A stretch of 64,000 bases of DNA from JBBWZH01 sp035544115 (lineage in GTDB: Bacteria > Actinomycetota > Actinomycetes > Mycobacteriales > CADCTP01), in assembly GCA_963714145.1 (NCBI GenBank), contig OY970235.1:3286001-3350000 (forward strand), given 5' to 3'. The notes beneath the pieces were generated by a model. That model did not search any database. It worked only from the letters and a program-made list of their open reading frames with translations, and was not told the origin of the DNA. Shown piece by piece: positions 39,162 to 48,357 of this stretch. Each line of letters begins with the position of its first letter. Position 1 is the first letter of the stretch. The position numbers and the translations under genes are program-made.

Positions 39162-41459
39162 TCACCGTTCCGGATCGGCCCCACCGGGCCGGTGCCGAGG
39201 CCGCCAGGCACCGTTCAACACCACCTTCCGCAGCGCCTCCAGCACCGCCGGCGGCACGCTGCGGCGGCCGTCGGGGCCGGTGGGGAACCGGCCGGAGTCC
39301 GGGTCGAGCAAGCCGTCGAAGGCGTCCAGCAGCAGATCTGGAACGGATTCGGCCAGGCGTTCCAGCGCCGCGGGCAGGTCGGCGTCGCCGGCTGATCGCA
39401 TCTCGCCGAGCGGTCGCACCGGCTCCGGCCGGGTCGCCAGCGGGCCGGCGACGGCGGCGGCGTACCCGCGCAGGGTGGCCACCCGCAGCGGGTTGAGCCC
39501 CTGGCCGGCGGTGCGCAGCCGGTGCATCAGGGCGAAGACGCCCGCCACACTGAGCGCGCCGTCACTGATCGCGATGCCGAGGGCGCGGCTGAACAGGGCG
39601 GGTTCGGCCAGCCGGGCGGCGACATCGACGCCGGTCAGGATGAGCCGGTCCGGGGCGGCCCGGATCAGGTCCACGATCGCGGTCGCCACCTGCGGGTGCG
39701 CCGGCAGGGCCCGGCCCAGCACGGTGAGCGCGATGCCGACCTGGTCGGCGGTGCCGGTGTGCGCCAGCGTGACGACCAGCTCCGGGCTGGTGCCGACCGC
39801 GGCCGCGACCAGCCGTTCGCCCAGGGCATCCGGGCGGACCGGGTTGACCGCGTGCCGGCCGGGATAGAGCCGGCGCAGCACGGTGACGTGGTCGGCCAGC
39901 GGGTAGCGGCTCTCGCCGAGGAACGCCGGCAGGTGGGCCAGCAGCGCGACCGCCTCAGCCGCGGAGTCCGGCCGGCAGAGGGTGGCGAGCGCGGCCAGCA
40001 GCTCCAGCTGCTCGGCCTCCAGATCCGGCCGGGCCGCGACCAGTGCCAGCCGCCGGGCCTGCGCCCGGTCGTGCCCCAGCAGCCGGTCGAGGACGTCCGC
40101 AGCGGTCCCGGCCGGGCCGGACCGCTCGGCCGGGCCGGACCGCTCGGCCAGGCGCGGCGGGTCGGACGGGCCGGGCGGTTCGGCCGGCCCGGGCCGGTCG
40201 GCGGGGCGGAGCGGGTCGGCCAGAGCGGCCGGAGCGGGCGGGCCGGACCGGGCGGCGTCGGCCAGAGCGGACGGGTCAGCGGGATCGGTGAGCAGCGCGT
40301 CGAGGGCGGCGGCATGCAGGTCGAGGATGGTGCGGCAGCCGACCGGGACGGCGGGTGCCGCCGGCGCCGGCCGGTCCAGCGCGGCGGCGAACGCGGTGAG
40401 CGCGGCGGCGTACCGGCTGGCCGGGTCGATCTCGGCGACCGGGTCGGTGAGGCCGGCGTCCAGCCACAGCGCACCGGCGGCGACCGGGGCGAACAGGTCG
40501 GCGACCCGCCGGTCCGGGTGCCCGGCCAGGGCCGCCAGCCAACCCCCGGCGGACCGGCTGAGCAGCAGCAACCGCGCCGGCGCCGGCGCGGACGGCGGCC
40601 GGTCGGCCAGCGCGAGCGCCAGCGCGACCAGCTGCTCGGCGCGCAGCTCGGCGTCGTCCAGCACCGCGAGCAGCGGCCGGTCCAGCTCCGCGGTGTGCGT
40701 CAACTCGGCCGCCGGCGCCCGGCTGCCGACCGACCCGGCCAGCCAGTCCAGCCTGGTCAGCCGCTCGACCAGGGCCCCGGCCAGCCGCGTTTTGCCGACT
40801 CCCGCCGGCCCGACCAGCAACCGCGCCGCGACCGTCGCCGACCCGCACGCCCAGGCCTGCAGGTCGGCCAGCTCGCCGGACCGCCCGGCGAACGGCACCA
40901 CCTCGAACTCCGGCCGCAGCAGCGTGGACGGCGCGCTGCCGGCCGGGCGCGGCTCGACCGGCGCCGCGAACAGCCGTGGCACCAGCAGCGCCGGCGCCAA
41001 CTGCACCAACCGGGCGGCCAGCCTGGCCCCGTCCGCCCCGAACCGGCGCTGGCTCACCTCCAGCGCCGGCTGGTCGGCCAGCGCGGCGATGTCGGGCGGC
41101 AGGTCGGCCCGGGTCAGCCGCGGCGCGCCGGCCGGGCTGTCCCGCAGCGCCACCGGCAGCACCGGAATCCCGCGCCCGAACGCGAACGCCAGCTCCCGGC
41201 GTACCCAGTCGAAGTCCCGGTCCACCAGCCGCAGGCCGGTGTCGGTCCGATCCAGCCAGTGCGGGCCGATCACCGTGACCAACACGTCCGCGCTGGCCAG
41301 CGCCTTTCGCAGCTCGGCCGGATAATGCCCGCCCGGGTGCGGCGGGGCGCAGTCGGAGAACACCTGATCGGCGCCGAACCGGCCGACCAGCAGCGCGTGG
41401 ATGGCCGCCGCGCCGAGCGCCTGATCAAGCACCCGATAGTTGATGAAAACGCCACCCAT
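39162..41459 (-). CDS. TIR-domain NTPase (STAND-like)
   Basis: 765 residues. The TIR domain is at 1-130: GGVFINYRVLDQALGAAAIH, LRKALASADVLVTVIGPHWLDR and DWVRRELAFAFGRGIPVLPV. A conserved Glu (RREL) sits where TIR NADases keep their catalytic acid. P-loop LLVGPAGVGKTRLAG is near 213-222 with LLAVLDDAE further on. The C-terminal 400 residues are Leu/Ala-rich helices, perhaps a sensor array. TIR-STAND proteins often cleave NAD+ when activated. It follows the Hsp70-like gene by 78 bp on the same strand. ATG 41504 is an alternative start. Neither has a clear ribosome site. Confidence 0.88.
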   Translation of the reverse strand: MGGVFINYRVLDQALGAAAIHALLVGRFGADQVFSDCAPPHPGGHYPAELRKALASADVLVTVIGPHWLDRTDTGLRLVDRDFDWVRRELAFAFGRGIPVLPVALRDSPAGAPRLTRADLPPDIAALADQPALEVSQRRFGADGARLAARLVQLAPALLVPRLFAAPVEPRPAGSAPSTLLRPEFEVVPFAGRSGELADLQAWACGSATVAARLLVGPAGVGKTRLAGALVERLTRLDWLAGSVGSRAPAAELTHTAELDRPLLAVLDDAELRAEQLVALALALADRPPSAPAPARLLLLSRSAGGWLAALAGHPDRRVADLFAPVAAGALWLDAGLTDPVAEIDPASRYAAALTAFAAALDRPAPAAPAVPVGCRTILDLHAAALDALLTDPADPSALADAARSGPPAPAALADPLRPADRPGPAEPPGPSDPPRLAERSGPAERSGPAGTAADVLDRLLGHDRAQARRLALVAARPDLEAEQLELLAALATLCRPDSAAEAVALLAHLPAFLGESRYPLADHVTVLRRLYPGRHAVNPVRPDALGERLVAAAVGTSPELVVTLAHTGTADQVGIALTVLGRALPAHPQVATAIVDLIRAAPDRLILTGVDVAARLAEPALFSRALGIAISDGALSVAGVFALMHRLRTAGQGLNPLRVATLRGYAAAVAGPLATRPEPVRPLGEMRSAGDADLPAALERLAESVPDLLLDAFDGLLDPDSGRFPTGPDGRRSVPPAVLEALRKVVLNGAWRPRHRPGGADPER

Positions 41460-41537
41460 ACCGAAGAATTCTGGGCGGGCCGGCCAGGTCGGTGCAGCGC
41501 ACATTCATGGACAACACGTGGTCAGCCGCGCACCACG

Positions 41538-43091
41538 TCAGCGCAGTTTGAGCCGGCTCATCTGGTCGGCCGATTCGGCCACCTGCGCGTCGCTCATCGC
41601 GGTCGCGTTCCGCACCTCGAACCGGCCCAATTGCTGGCCGTTGGTCAAATCGTTGACTTCCAGGTGCGGCACCTGCTCGGCGTCGTAGCCGTAGACGAGT
41701 TCGATCGGCGCCCCGGCCGGCCGGGCCGACACCAGCACGGTCTTGCGGTCCAGCCGGCTGACCGCGGCCGGGTCCGAGTGGTCGCCCTGGGTGACGTCGA
41801 TGTCGATCTGGGTCTGGTTGTCCTCGATGGTGGTGAACAGCGAGGACCGGCGGGCCGGCAGCGGTGTGTTGGCCGGGATGACGACCACGTTGCGCCGCCG
41901 GCCGGTGCCGGAGTCGCGGGCCAGCGCACCCAGGCCGTACGAGGTGACCTCGCGGACGGTTCGCGGTGCGCCGCCCGCCGGCATGGTGACCGACCGGCCG
42001 GGCTCCGCCCCGCTCTGCGCCTGCATCACCGCGCCGAGCGCGACCACCTCTTCCGGGTTGATCAGCCGCGGGGTGAACAGCCCGACCACCCGCTTCAGCA
42101 TCGAGCGGACCATCGGCATCCGGGTCGGGCCGCCGGCCGGCAGCACCTGGTCGATCTGCGCCCAGTTCAGCCCGGCCGCCTCGACGGCGGCCTGGGCCAG
42201 GTCGCGGGTGCGGTTCAGCAGCCGCGCGGTCACCGCCTCGAACTCGGTCCGCCGGACGGTCACCGTGCGGGCGATCCCGTTCGCGCTCAGCACCACCTGG
42301 ATCTGGGCCAGCGTGGTGAGGCAGTGCTTGGCGAGCTCGGCCTTGTCCCGCAGTTCCAGCTCGGTGTCGCGCTGGCCCAGCAGGTCCGGCCCGCCGGCCT
42401 TGCGGAATTTGTGGTTGAGCAGCTTCATCAGCTCGTTGTCCCAGTCCAGCCCGCCGAGCGTGCGGTCGCCGCGGGTGGCCAGCACCTCGAACTCGCGGTC
42501 GCCGGCGTGCAGCACGGACGCGTCGAAGTTGCCGCCGCCCAGCCCGTACACCAGCACCGTGCTGCCGGCGCTGATCGCCCGGCCGTACGCCAGCGCGGCC
42601 GCGGTCGGCGCGTTCAGCACCCGGTGCACGGTCAGCCCGGCGATCCGGCCGGCGTCCGCGGTGGCCCGCCGGGACGCGGCGTTGAAGCAGGCCGGCACGG
42701 TCAGCACCGCGTCGGTGACCTCGGCACCCAGCGCCAGTTCGGCGTCCTCCTTGAGCCGGCGCAGGATCAGCGCGGAGATCTCCTCGGACCGGAACAGCCG
42801 GCCGTCCGGCGCCTCGTACCGCCAGGTCGGGTCGCCCAGCGAGCAGCCGGCGAACCGGGCCAGGCTGGCGGCCGCACCGGCCGGCGCGGCGTTGACGGCC
42901 GGCGCGGCATTGCCGGCCGGCATGGGATTGGAGGTATGGCCGACCAGCGGGCCGGCCGGTTCGAACAGCACGACCGAGCGGGTCTTCCGCCGGCCGTCCC
43001 GGTTCGGGACGACCCGCGGACGGCCGCGGGCGGAGATGCGGGCGACGACGGAGAACACGGTGCCGAGGTCGAGCCCGATCACCCGGGCCAC
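41538..43091 (-). CDS. divergent Hsp70-family protein
   Basis: 517 residues. N-terminal VIGLDLGTVFSVV is the phosphate-1 motif. RIAGLTVHRVLNAPTAAALAYG (connect region) and LPAGGPTRMPMV (adenosine motif) are present, then a beta substrate-binding part (VVIPANTPLPARRSSLFTT). Phosphate-2 reads YGLGGGNFDAS where DnaK has DLGGGTFD, losing the Mg-binding Asp and the Thr. The helical lid is missing and the protein is about 110 residues shorter than DnaK. It is therefore a specialised partner, not a general chaperone. GTG 43091 is 10 bp after a 65-residue gene. Confidence 0.9.
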   Translation of the reverse strand: MARVIGLDLGTVFSVVARISARGRPRVVPNRDGRRKTRSVVLFEPAGPLVGHTSNPMPAGNAAPAVNAAPAGAAASLARFAGCSLGDPTWRYEAPDGRLFRSEEISALILRRLKEDAELALGAEVTDAVLTVPACFNAASRRATADAGRIAGLTVHRVLNAPTAAALAYGRAISAGSTVLVYGLGGGNFDASVLHAGDREFEVLATRGDRTLGGLDWDNELMKLLNHKFRKAGGPDLLGQRDTELELRDKAELAKHCLTTLAQIQVVLSANGIARTVTVRRTEFEAVTARLLNRTRDLAQAAVEAAGLNWAQIDQVLPAGGPTRMPMVRSMLKRVVGLFTPRLINPEEVVALGAVMQAQSGAEPGRSVTMPAGGAPRTVREVTSYGLGALARDSGTGRRRNVVVIPANTPLPARRSSLFTTIEDNQTQIDIDVTQGDHSDPAAVSRLDRKTVLVSARPAGAPIELVYGYDAEQVPHLEVNDLTNGQQLGRFEVRNATAMSDAQVAESADQMSRLKLR

Positions 43092-43101
43092 GGCGGCGTG
43101 C

Positions 43102-43299
43102 TCACCGAGACGCCGGGATCGGGGACGGGCCGATCCCGGCGCCCGGCGCCAGGGGGTGTTCGGTGGCTGACCTGCCGAGGGCCGCGTCCGCCCCGGTCCG
43201 GCCGCGGACACTCGGCAGCGCCGACCACCCAAGCTGCCTTTCCAGCCGGAACGGGCCGCCCGGCAACGGGCCGCCCGGCTGGGGAGGAACGCCAGTCAT
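43102..43299 (-). CDS. 65-residue Pro/Gly-rich protein upstream of Hsp70-like gene
   Basis: CAGGGAGAGCAG directly before ATG 43299 is a strong ribosome site. MTGVPPQPGG, GGPFRLERQLGWSALPSVRG and a Pro-rich end. It ends 10 bp before the Hsp70-like GTG, and its stop region provides GGTGAG, that gene's likely ribosome site. I know no family. The central RLERQLGW could be a short interaction helix. Confidence 0.6.
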   Translation of the reverse strand: MTGVPPQPGGPLPGGPFRLERQLGWSALPSVRGRTGADAALGRSATEHPLAPGAGIGPSPIPASR

Positions 43300-43521
43300 C
43301 TGCTCTCCCTGCCGGTTGACTGCCAGTTGACATGGAATGTGACCTGGTCCGACCGGCCCAGCCTGCCGGGTCCGGCCGGCGGCCCGGGAGACGAATTGAT
43401 GGCCAGTCTTCGCAGAGTGGACACGGCCGCGTCAGATCGTGGACTCGGCCGGCAACTGGCACTTCCGGCGAAAGCTACACTCAAACGTCATAGCTTGATC
43501 AACTGAGTCTCGGAGGCTTGT

Positions 43522-44547
43522 ATGGCGGCCTCTGCCACCGAACTGCTGGAAGAATTGAAGGCGTTGCGGAAGGGACGGGGGGTGCATGCCAGCAAGCTCG
43601 GTGAACACGTCGGCCCCGGGTTGCGGGAGCTGTGTGGTATCACCGCCGCGGACAGTGAGGAGTCGATTCGCCGAAAGTTGACAAGCCGGCTGGGCGCGTT
43701 GGTCCAGACCCTGCCGGATGACCTGGGGCTGGCCGTACAGGCCGCGGTCGGGCTGCATCCGGCGGCGCAGCAGCCGTTCCTCGGCGACCGGGTGCAGTGG
43801 TTGGCCGAGCAGCTACACCGGGACCGGCGCACCGCGCGGCGCCGGCTGGACGACGGCCTGGTCCGGCTCGCGCAGGCGGCGGCCGGCCCGACCAACGTGC
43901 CGCCACCGCCGGTCGCCCGCACCGAGGACGACTGGTACGTGGCTGACTTCTACGCGTTGTTGCGGCTGGACCAGCCCAGCCCGGAGGCGATCGAACGGCG
44001 CGGCATCGTCGCCGCGCGGGACGGCATCGGCATCATCGACGCGCTGATAACGCTGCCCCGCGACCCGACCGACCGGACCGGCGCGCACGACCTGCAGATG
44101 GAAGTGCTGTACGGGGCGACGCTGGTCGGCAAGGAGCACGACGCGGACAGCCGGTTCCGGTTCGTGCTGCAACTGCCGACGATGCTGCGGGCCGGCGAGC
44201 GGCACGAATACGGGGTGCTGTTCCGGGTTCCGCACAACCAGGCGATGCGCAACCACTACGTGTTCACCTCGACCCGCCGGTGCGATCAGTTCGACCTGCG
44301 GATCCGATTCGACCCGGATCGCCGGCCGGAGCAGGTCTGGCGGGTGCACGAGGTTTTCCACCGGGCCATCGACGGGCCGCCGAGTGGTGAGCGGCTGGCC
44401 CTGGATCCGGCCGGTGAGCTGCATCTCCGGTTCGCCGGGCTGAAACCCGGATTCGGCTACGGGGCGCAATGGACGGAGCCGCCGAGCCGTGAACTCCAGC
44501 ACGGCAACGGCAACGGCGTACTCGACATGCTGCCGCGCAGCTGGTGA
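43522..44547 (+). CDS. 341-residue protein with actinobacterial helical N-domain
   Basis: CGGAGG fixes ATG 43522. The first 115 residues are helical: LLEELKALRKGRGVHASKLGEHVGP, AVGLHPAAQQPFLGDRVQWLAEQL and RRTARRRLDDGLVRLA. This module looks like one repeated in many actinobacterial proteins and may bind DNA or another helical partner. Residues 135-330 are beta-rich (VRRG-less, with VLQLPTMLRAGERHEYGVLFRVP and FDLRIRFDPDRRP). No catalytic motif is seen. It diverges from the 65-residue/Hsp70/TIR operon and may be its sensor or regulator. Confidence 0.75.
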   Translation: MAASATELLEELKALRKGRGVHASKLGEHVGPGLRELCGITAADSEESIRRKLTSRLGALVQTLPDDLGLAVQAAVGLHPAAQQPFLGDRVQWLAEQLHRDRRTARRRLDDGLVRLAQAAAGPTNVPPPPVARTEDDWYVADFYALLRLDQPSPEAIERRGIVAARDGIGIIDALITLPRDPTDRTGAHDLQMEVLYGATLVGKEHDADSRFRFVLQLPTMLRAGERHEYGVLFRVPHNQAMRNHYVFTSTRRCDQFDLRIRFDPDRRPEQVWRVHEVFHRAIDGPPSGERLALDPAGELHLRFAGLKPGFGYGAQWTEPPSRELQHGNGNGVLDMLPRSW

Positions 44548-44554
44548 ATACGAA

Positions 44555-47155
44555 TTACCAACCCAGTGCGCCGACCACGTTCGCGTAGTCATCGGTCCAG
44601 GCCCGGCCGGCGCCGACCCGGCAGGGCTGCCAGCCGGGGTCGGCACGCAGGGTGGCCAGGTCGGCCGGGGTCCGGGCCAGGGCCAGCCAGTGCGAGCCGA
44701 ACCGGCCCGGGCCGGCACTGGTCTGGTCGGCCTGCGGGTCCACCCGGGACAGGCAGGCGGCGCCGACGGCCGCGGCCACCCGGCCGGCCACCGGCTCCAA
44801 GTCCAGGTACCGGTTGGTGAGGTGCAGGGCGACCAACCCGCCGGGGTCCAGCCGGGCCAGGTAGAGCTCGACCGCCTGCCGGGTGAGCAGGTGCACCGGC
44901 ACCGAGTCCGACGAGAACGCGTCCAGCATGATCAACCCGTACCGGGCGTCCGGCCTGGCGGCCAGCGACACCCGGCCGTCGCCGAGCACCACCGCCGACC
45001 GGGCCGGGCAGTCTCGCAGGTAGCTGAACAGCGCCGGGTCGGCGGCGATCCGGGCCACCAGCGGGTCGATCTCGTAGAACGTGTACCGCTCGCCCGGTTG
45101 GCCCTGGCAGGCGAGCGTGCCGGCGCCGAGCCCGATCACCGCGACCCGGTCGGCGTGGCCGGCCGCCCGGGCCGCCCGGACCACGTCGCCGGCCGGCCCG
45201 GCCAGCGTGAAGTACGTCAGCGGGACGGTGCGCCGGGCCGGGTCGGTGAACTGCGCGCCGTGGATGGTGGTGCCGTGCATCAGCACGTGCAGCGTGCCGT
45301 CCGCGGTATGCCGCACCGCCAGCGTGCCGTAGAAGCTGCGGTCGGCGAAGATCACCCCGTCCAGCCGGGCCAGCGTCGAGCTGGCGACCAGGAACACCAG
45401 CCCGAGGGCGACCGCGCGGACCGGCACCGGCCGCAGCAGCAGGCCGGCCCCGACGGCGACCAGCAGGAACAGCAGGTCGATCCGGTGGGTGGCCGCGGCG
45501 GAGCGGGCGAGGCGATCGACCAGCAGCAGCCCGCCGGCCACCGCCGCCGGCAGCAGCACCGCGACCAGCATCGGCCGGACCCGACCGACGACCCCGCCCC
45601 CGCTCCACCCGGCGCCGCCGGCCGACCCGATCCCGACCGGCTCACGCCCGGCCGACTCGTCCCCGGCCGGCCCAGTCCCGACCGACGCAATCCCGGCCGG
45701 CCCAACCGCGACCGGGCGAACCACGGCCGGCTCGATCCCGGCTGGGGCGGGCGCCGCCGCGGTGGATGGGCCGGCGCCGGCCGGCCGGGATCGAGCCGGT
45801 CGAGCCAGCGGGACCGCGAACAGGGCCAGGGTCAAGCCGAGCGGGTACTCGAGCAGGTGGTCGAACAGCACCGGGGCGACCAGGCCGGCGGCCGCGCCGC
45901 CGAGCGCGCCGCCGGCGGCGAGCGCCAGGTAGAAGCCGGTGAGCGCGTCCGCCGGTGGTCGCTCGGCGGCCAGCCGGCCGTGGCAGAGCAGGCCGGCCAC
46001 CGCGAAGATCACCAGGTGCAGCGGCAGGAAGATCGCCAGCGGCTGGGTCGCACCGGACAGCAGCACCCAGAGCCCGAGCGCGGCCAGCGGCGGCAGCAGC
46101 CGCCGGCTCCACAGCCAGGCCCGGGCCGCCCGCTGGGTCGGCGAGAACGCCACCACGAACGTGCCGAGGTAGATCGTCAGCGGCAGCACCCAGAGCAGCG
46201 GGATCGGCGCGAGGTCCGTGGTGAGCACGTTCGTCACGCCGATCAGCAGGCAGGACGGCACGAAGGCGAGCGCCAGCCAGCGCGCCACCGCCCACCGCCC
46301 CGGCTGCCACCGCCGGCCCGCCGAGGGGCCGCCGACCGGCACCCGCCCGGCTGCCGGCACAGCCGGCCCCACGCCCGCCGGCGCCAGGCCCGCCGGCCCC
46401 GGGCCAGCCGGCTCCGAGCCCGCCGCGGCCGAGCCAGCCTGCCCGAGCCCCGCCGGCCCCGAGCCCGCCGCAGCCGAGCCCGCCGCCGAGCCCGCCGCAG
46501 CCGGGCCGGACCGGTGCAGGACGACCGCACAGGCAGCGACCAGGAGGAGCAGCAGGAGGTAGCCGGCGGTCCAGACCCGGGCCTGCGCGGCGAGCGGGAG
46601 CAGCGGTTCGAGCAGCAGCGGGTAGCCGAGCAGGCCGACGATGCTGCCCAGGTTGCTGGCCCGGTAGAGGAAGTACGGGTCGGCACCGCGCGGGTGGCCG
46701 CTGTCCACGTACCAGCGCTGCAGCAGCGGGGCGGTCGCCGCCACCACGACGAACGGCGGTCCGATCGCGACCGCGAGCAGGCCGAGCAGCCAGAGCTCGG
46801 GCTGCCCGCCGGCCGGTGGCACCCAGCCGGCCGGGATGCCGGCCGGCAGCACCAGCAGCGGCGGCAGCAACAGCGCCAGGTGCAGCAGCGACTGCCGCCG
46901 GCTACCCAGCCGGCGGACCGACCAGTGCGCGTACCCGTACGCGGCCAGCAGCGCGGTCTGGAAGAACACCATCGAGGTGGCCCAGACCCCGGACGTGCCG
47001 CCCAGCACCGGCAGCACCATCCGGGCGAACATCGGCTGGACCGAGAACAGCAGGATCGCGCCCAGCAGCAGGGTCCCGCTGAACAGCGCGGTGCTGGCCC
47101 GGGCCGCCGGCGCCGCGGTGGCCGTTGCCGGCCCGACCCGGATGGACGAGGTCAC
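44555..47155 (-). CDS. membrane-fused spermidine-synthase-like protein
   Basis: 866 residues from GTG 47155, which has GGGGAG 8 nt upstream; ATG 47173 is an alternative. The N-terminal half has 10 or more membrane helices (LLLGAILLFSVQPMFARMVLP). A Gly/Ala/Pro-rich loop (about 230-310) separates helical blocks. The C-terminal 230 residues have the SpeE-like SAM fold: RVAVIGLGAGTLACQ, YEIDPLVARIA and YGLIMLDAFSSDSVPVHLLT. Spermidine synthase itself uses decarboxylated SAM and putrescine; the role of membrane-fused forms is unknown. It is probably inner-membrane. Confidence 0.88.
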   Translation of the reverse strand: MTSSIRVGPATATAAPAARASTALFSGTLLLGAILLFSVQPMFARMVLPVLGGTSGVWATSMVFFQTALLAAYGYAHWSVRRLGSRRQSLLHLALLLPPLLVLPAGIPAGWVPPAGGQPELWLLGLLAVAIGPPFVVVAATAPLLQRWYVDSGHPRGADPYFLYRASNLGSIVGLLGYPLLLEPLLPLAAQARVWTAGYLLLLLLVAACAVVLHRSGPAAAGSAAGSAAAGSGPAGLGQAGSAAAGSEPAGPGPAGLAPAGVGPAVPAAGRVPVGGPSAGRRWQPGRWAVARWLALAFVPSCLLIGVTNVLTTDLAPIPLLWVLPLTIYLGTFVVAFSPTQRAARAWLWSRRLLPPLAALGLWVLLSGATQPLAIFLPLHLVIFAVAGLLCHGRLAAERPPADALTGFYLALAAGGALGGAAAGLVAPVLFDHLLEYPLGLTLALFAVPLARPARSRPAGAGPSTAAAPAPAGIEPAVVRPVAVGPAGIASVGTGPAGDESAGREPVGIGSAGGAGWSGGGVVGRVRPMLVAVLLPAAVAGGLLLVDRLARSAAATHRIDLLFLLVAVGAGLLLRPVPVRAVALGLVFLVASSTLARLDGVIFADRSFYGTLAVRHTADGTLHVLMHGTTIHGAQFTDPARRTVPLTYFTLAGPAGDVVRAARAAGHADRVAVIGLGAGTLACQGQPGERYTFYEIDPLVARIAADPALFSYLRDCPARSAVVLGDGRVSLAARPDARYGLIMLDAFSSDSVPVHLLTRQAVELYLARLDPGGLVALHLTNRYLDLEPVAGRVAAAVGAACLSRVDPQADQTSAGPGRFGSHWLALARTPADLATLRADPGWQPCRVGAGRAWTDDYANVVGALGW

Positions 47156-47209
47156 GACGCCGCTCCCCTGCACCTGGCCGGATCCAATCGCTGCCGCGCG
47201 ATCGTAGGC

Positions 47210-47923
47210 TCACGGCTGCCGCGGCCGGAGGTCGGAGTCGACCGCCCGGGAGGCGTACTCGGTCACCTCGTCGGCGCGGATCAGCCCGTCCTGGATGGCC
47301 CGGGCGAGCAGTTGGGTGCGGGTCGGCGCGGGCCGGCCGGCGTTGGCGTACTTGATCCGGGCCCGCTGGATGTACTGCCGGACGGTGCTCTCGGCGATGC
47401 CCATCCGGGCCGCCACCGCCGACTTCGACATCGACTGGAACCAGAGCAGCAACGCGGTCCGCTCCTGGTCGGAGAGCGCCGGGCAGCCCGGCCGGTCGTC
47501 GGCGGCCATCGAGCCGGCGGCCTGCGGCGCGACGTACGGCCGGTCCGCCGCGGCGGCCAGGATCGTCGCCACGCAGTGCTCCCGGCCCTCCTTCTTGGCC
47601 AGGAACGCGAACGCGCCGCGGTCCAGCACGGCCAGCACGGTGGCGTCGTCGGCGTGCTCGGAGTAGACGACCACCCGGCGGCCCAGCCGGGCCAGCCGCC
47701 CCACCTCGTCGATCGCCATCCGGCCGTGCAGGTTCAGGTCGAACAGCAGCACGTCCGCCAGGCGACCCGGGCCGGCGAACGCCACCTCCACGCTGTCGCC
47801 GGCGGCGATCAGCTCGATCGGGCGGCTGGTCTCCTGGGCCAGCCAGGCGCGGACGCCCGCGTGCACGACCGGGTGGTCTTCGACCAGCGCCACGGTTACC
47901 GGCGCCAGCGCACCTCGGTCCAC
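47210..47923 (-). CDS. orphan LuxR-type response regulator
   Basis: 237 residues. The receiver has the ED pair, D in LLFDLNL and K in AKKEG, so phosphorylation is possible. The LuxR-type HTH is SMSKSAVAARMGIAESTVRQYIQRARIKY near 170-198. GGGAGGGG 7 nt before GTG 47923 sets the start. No histidine kinase is adjacent. It lies 54 bp upstream of the membrane spermidine-synthase-like gene on the same strand and could be co-transcribed. Confidence 0.88.
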   Translation of the reverse strand: MDRGALAPVTVALVEDHPVVHAGVRAWLAQETSRPIELIAAGDSVEVAFAGPGRLADVLLFDLNLHGRMAIDEVGRLARLGRRVVVYSEHADDATVLAVLDRGAFAFLAKKEGREHCVATILAAAADRPYVAPQAAGSMAADDRPGCPALSDQERTALLLWFQSMSKSAVAARMGIAESTVRQYIQRARIKYANAGRPAPTRTQLLARAIQDGLIRADEVTEYASRAVDSDLRPRQP

Positions 47924-48357
47924 CGGCTGTCCCCTCCCTGTGCTGACGTCGCGTGCCGGGGGCACAACCTACAGCGAAGCGACAACGATGTCGCCAGAAG
48001 GTGCCAACCCGGCGCACCCGTCGCGACCGGCCGGAGCCGCCGGTGACCGCTGTTCGACCGTCATGACCGCCCCCAGCCGGCCACCTAGGCTCGATTGAGG
48101 GCCGTCCGCGACGGGCCGGGATTCCGCCTGAGCACGGGGTCGGGCGGCACACCGGCGGTCGGCCGCAGCTTGCGGGCCGGGGTGTTCGGCGGAGCTGTCG
48201 CGATGCATTTTTTGCAAAACCGGACCCGCTCAACCCCGCCATCAGGTATGCCTGCACAACCCCGTCTCTGCGGTTCCCCCGTGCCGTGGAGGCGGGGCCC
48301 TCATGTCCAGGGTGTTTCCACCCGGGGTCGAGCGGGGGGGGCGGGCACGGCCGCACG
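47924..48357. other. 434-bp intergenic region
   Basis: No convincing gene. TTTTGCAAAA (48210-48219), a perfect 10-bp palindrome, stands in a GC-rich background and may mark a promoter or operator. G-runs at 48335-48350 lie just past the phosphatase stop. A minus-strand frame (48217-47969, start MQKMHRDSS) lacks a ribosome site. Confidence 0.45.

Noticed and set aside
39522..43319. A plus-strand frame of more than 1200 codons opposite the TIR-NTPase and Hsp70 genes
   Set aside because: Arg/Gly/Gln-rich shadow composition with no domain. The minus strand carries clear TIR, P-loop and Hsp70 motifs.
44489..48046. A plus-strand frame of about 1185 codons opposite the spermidine-synthase-like gene
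   Set aside because: Shadow of GC-rich membrane-protein codons. It also crosses three real genes and lacks any motif.
47969..48217. 82-codon minus-strand frame upstream of the orphan response regulator
   Set aside because: Composition looks like untranslated GC-rich sequence; no ribosome site or motif.
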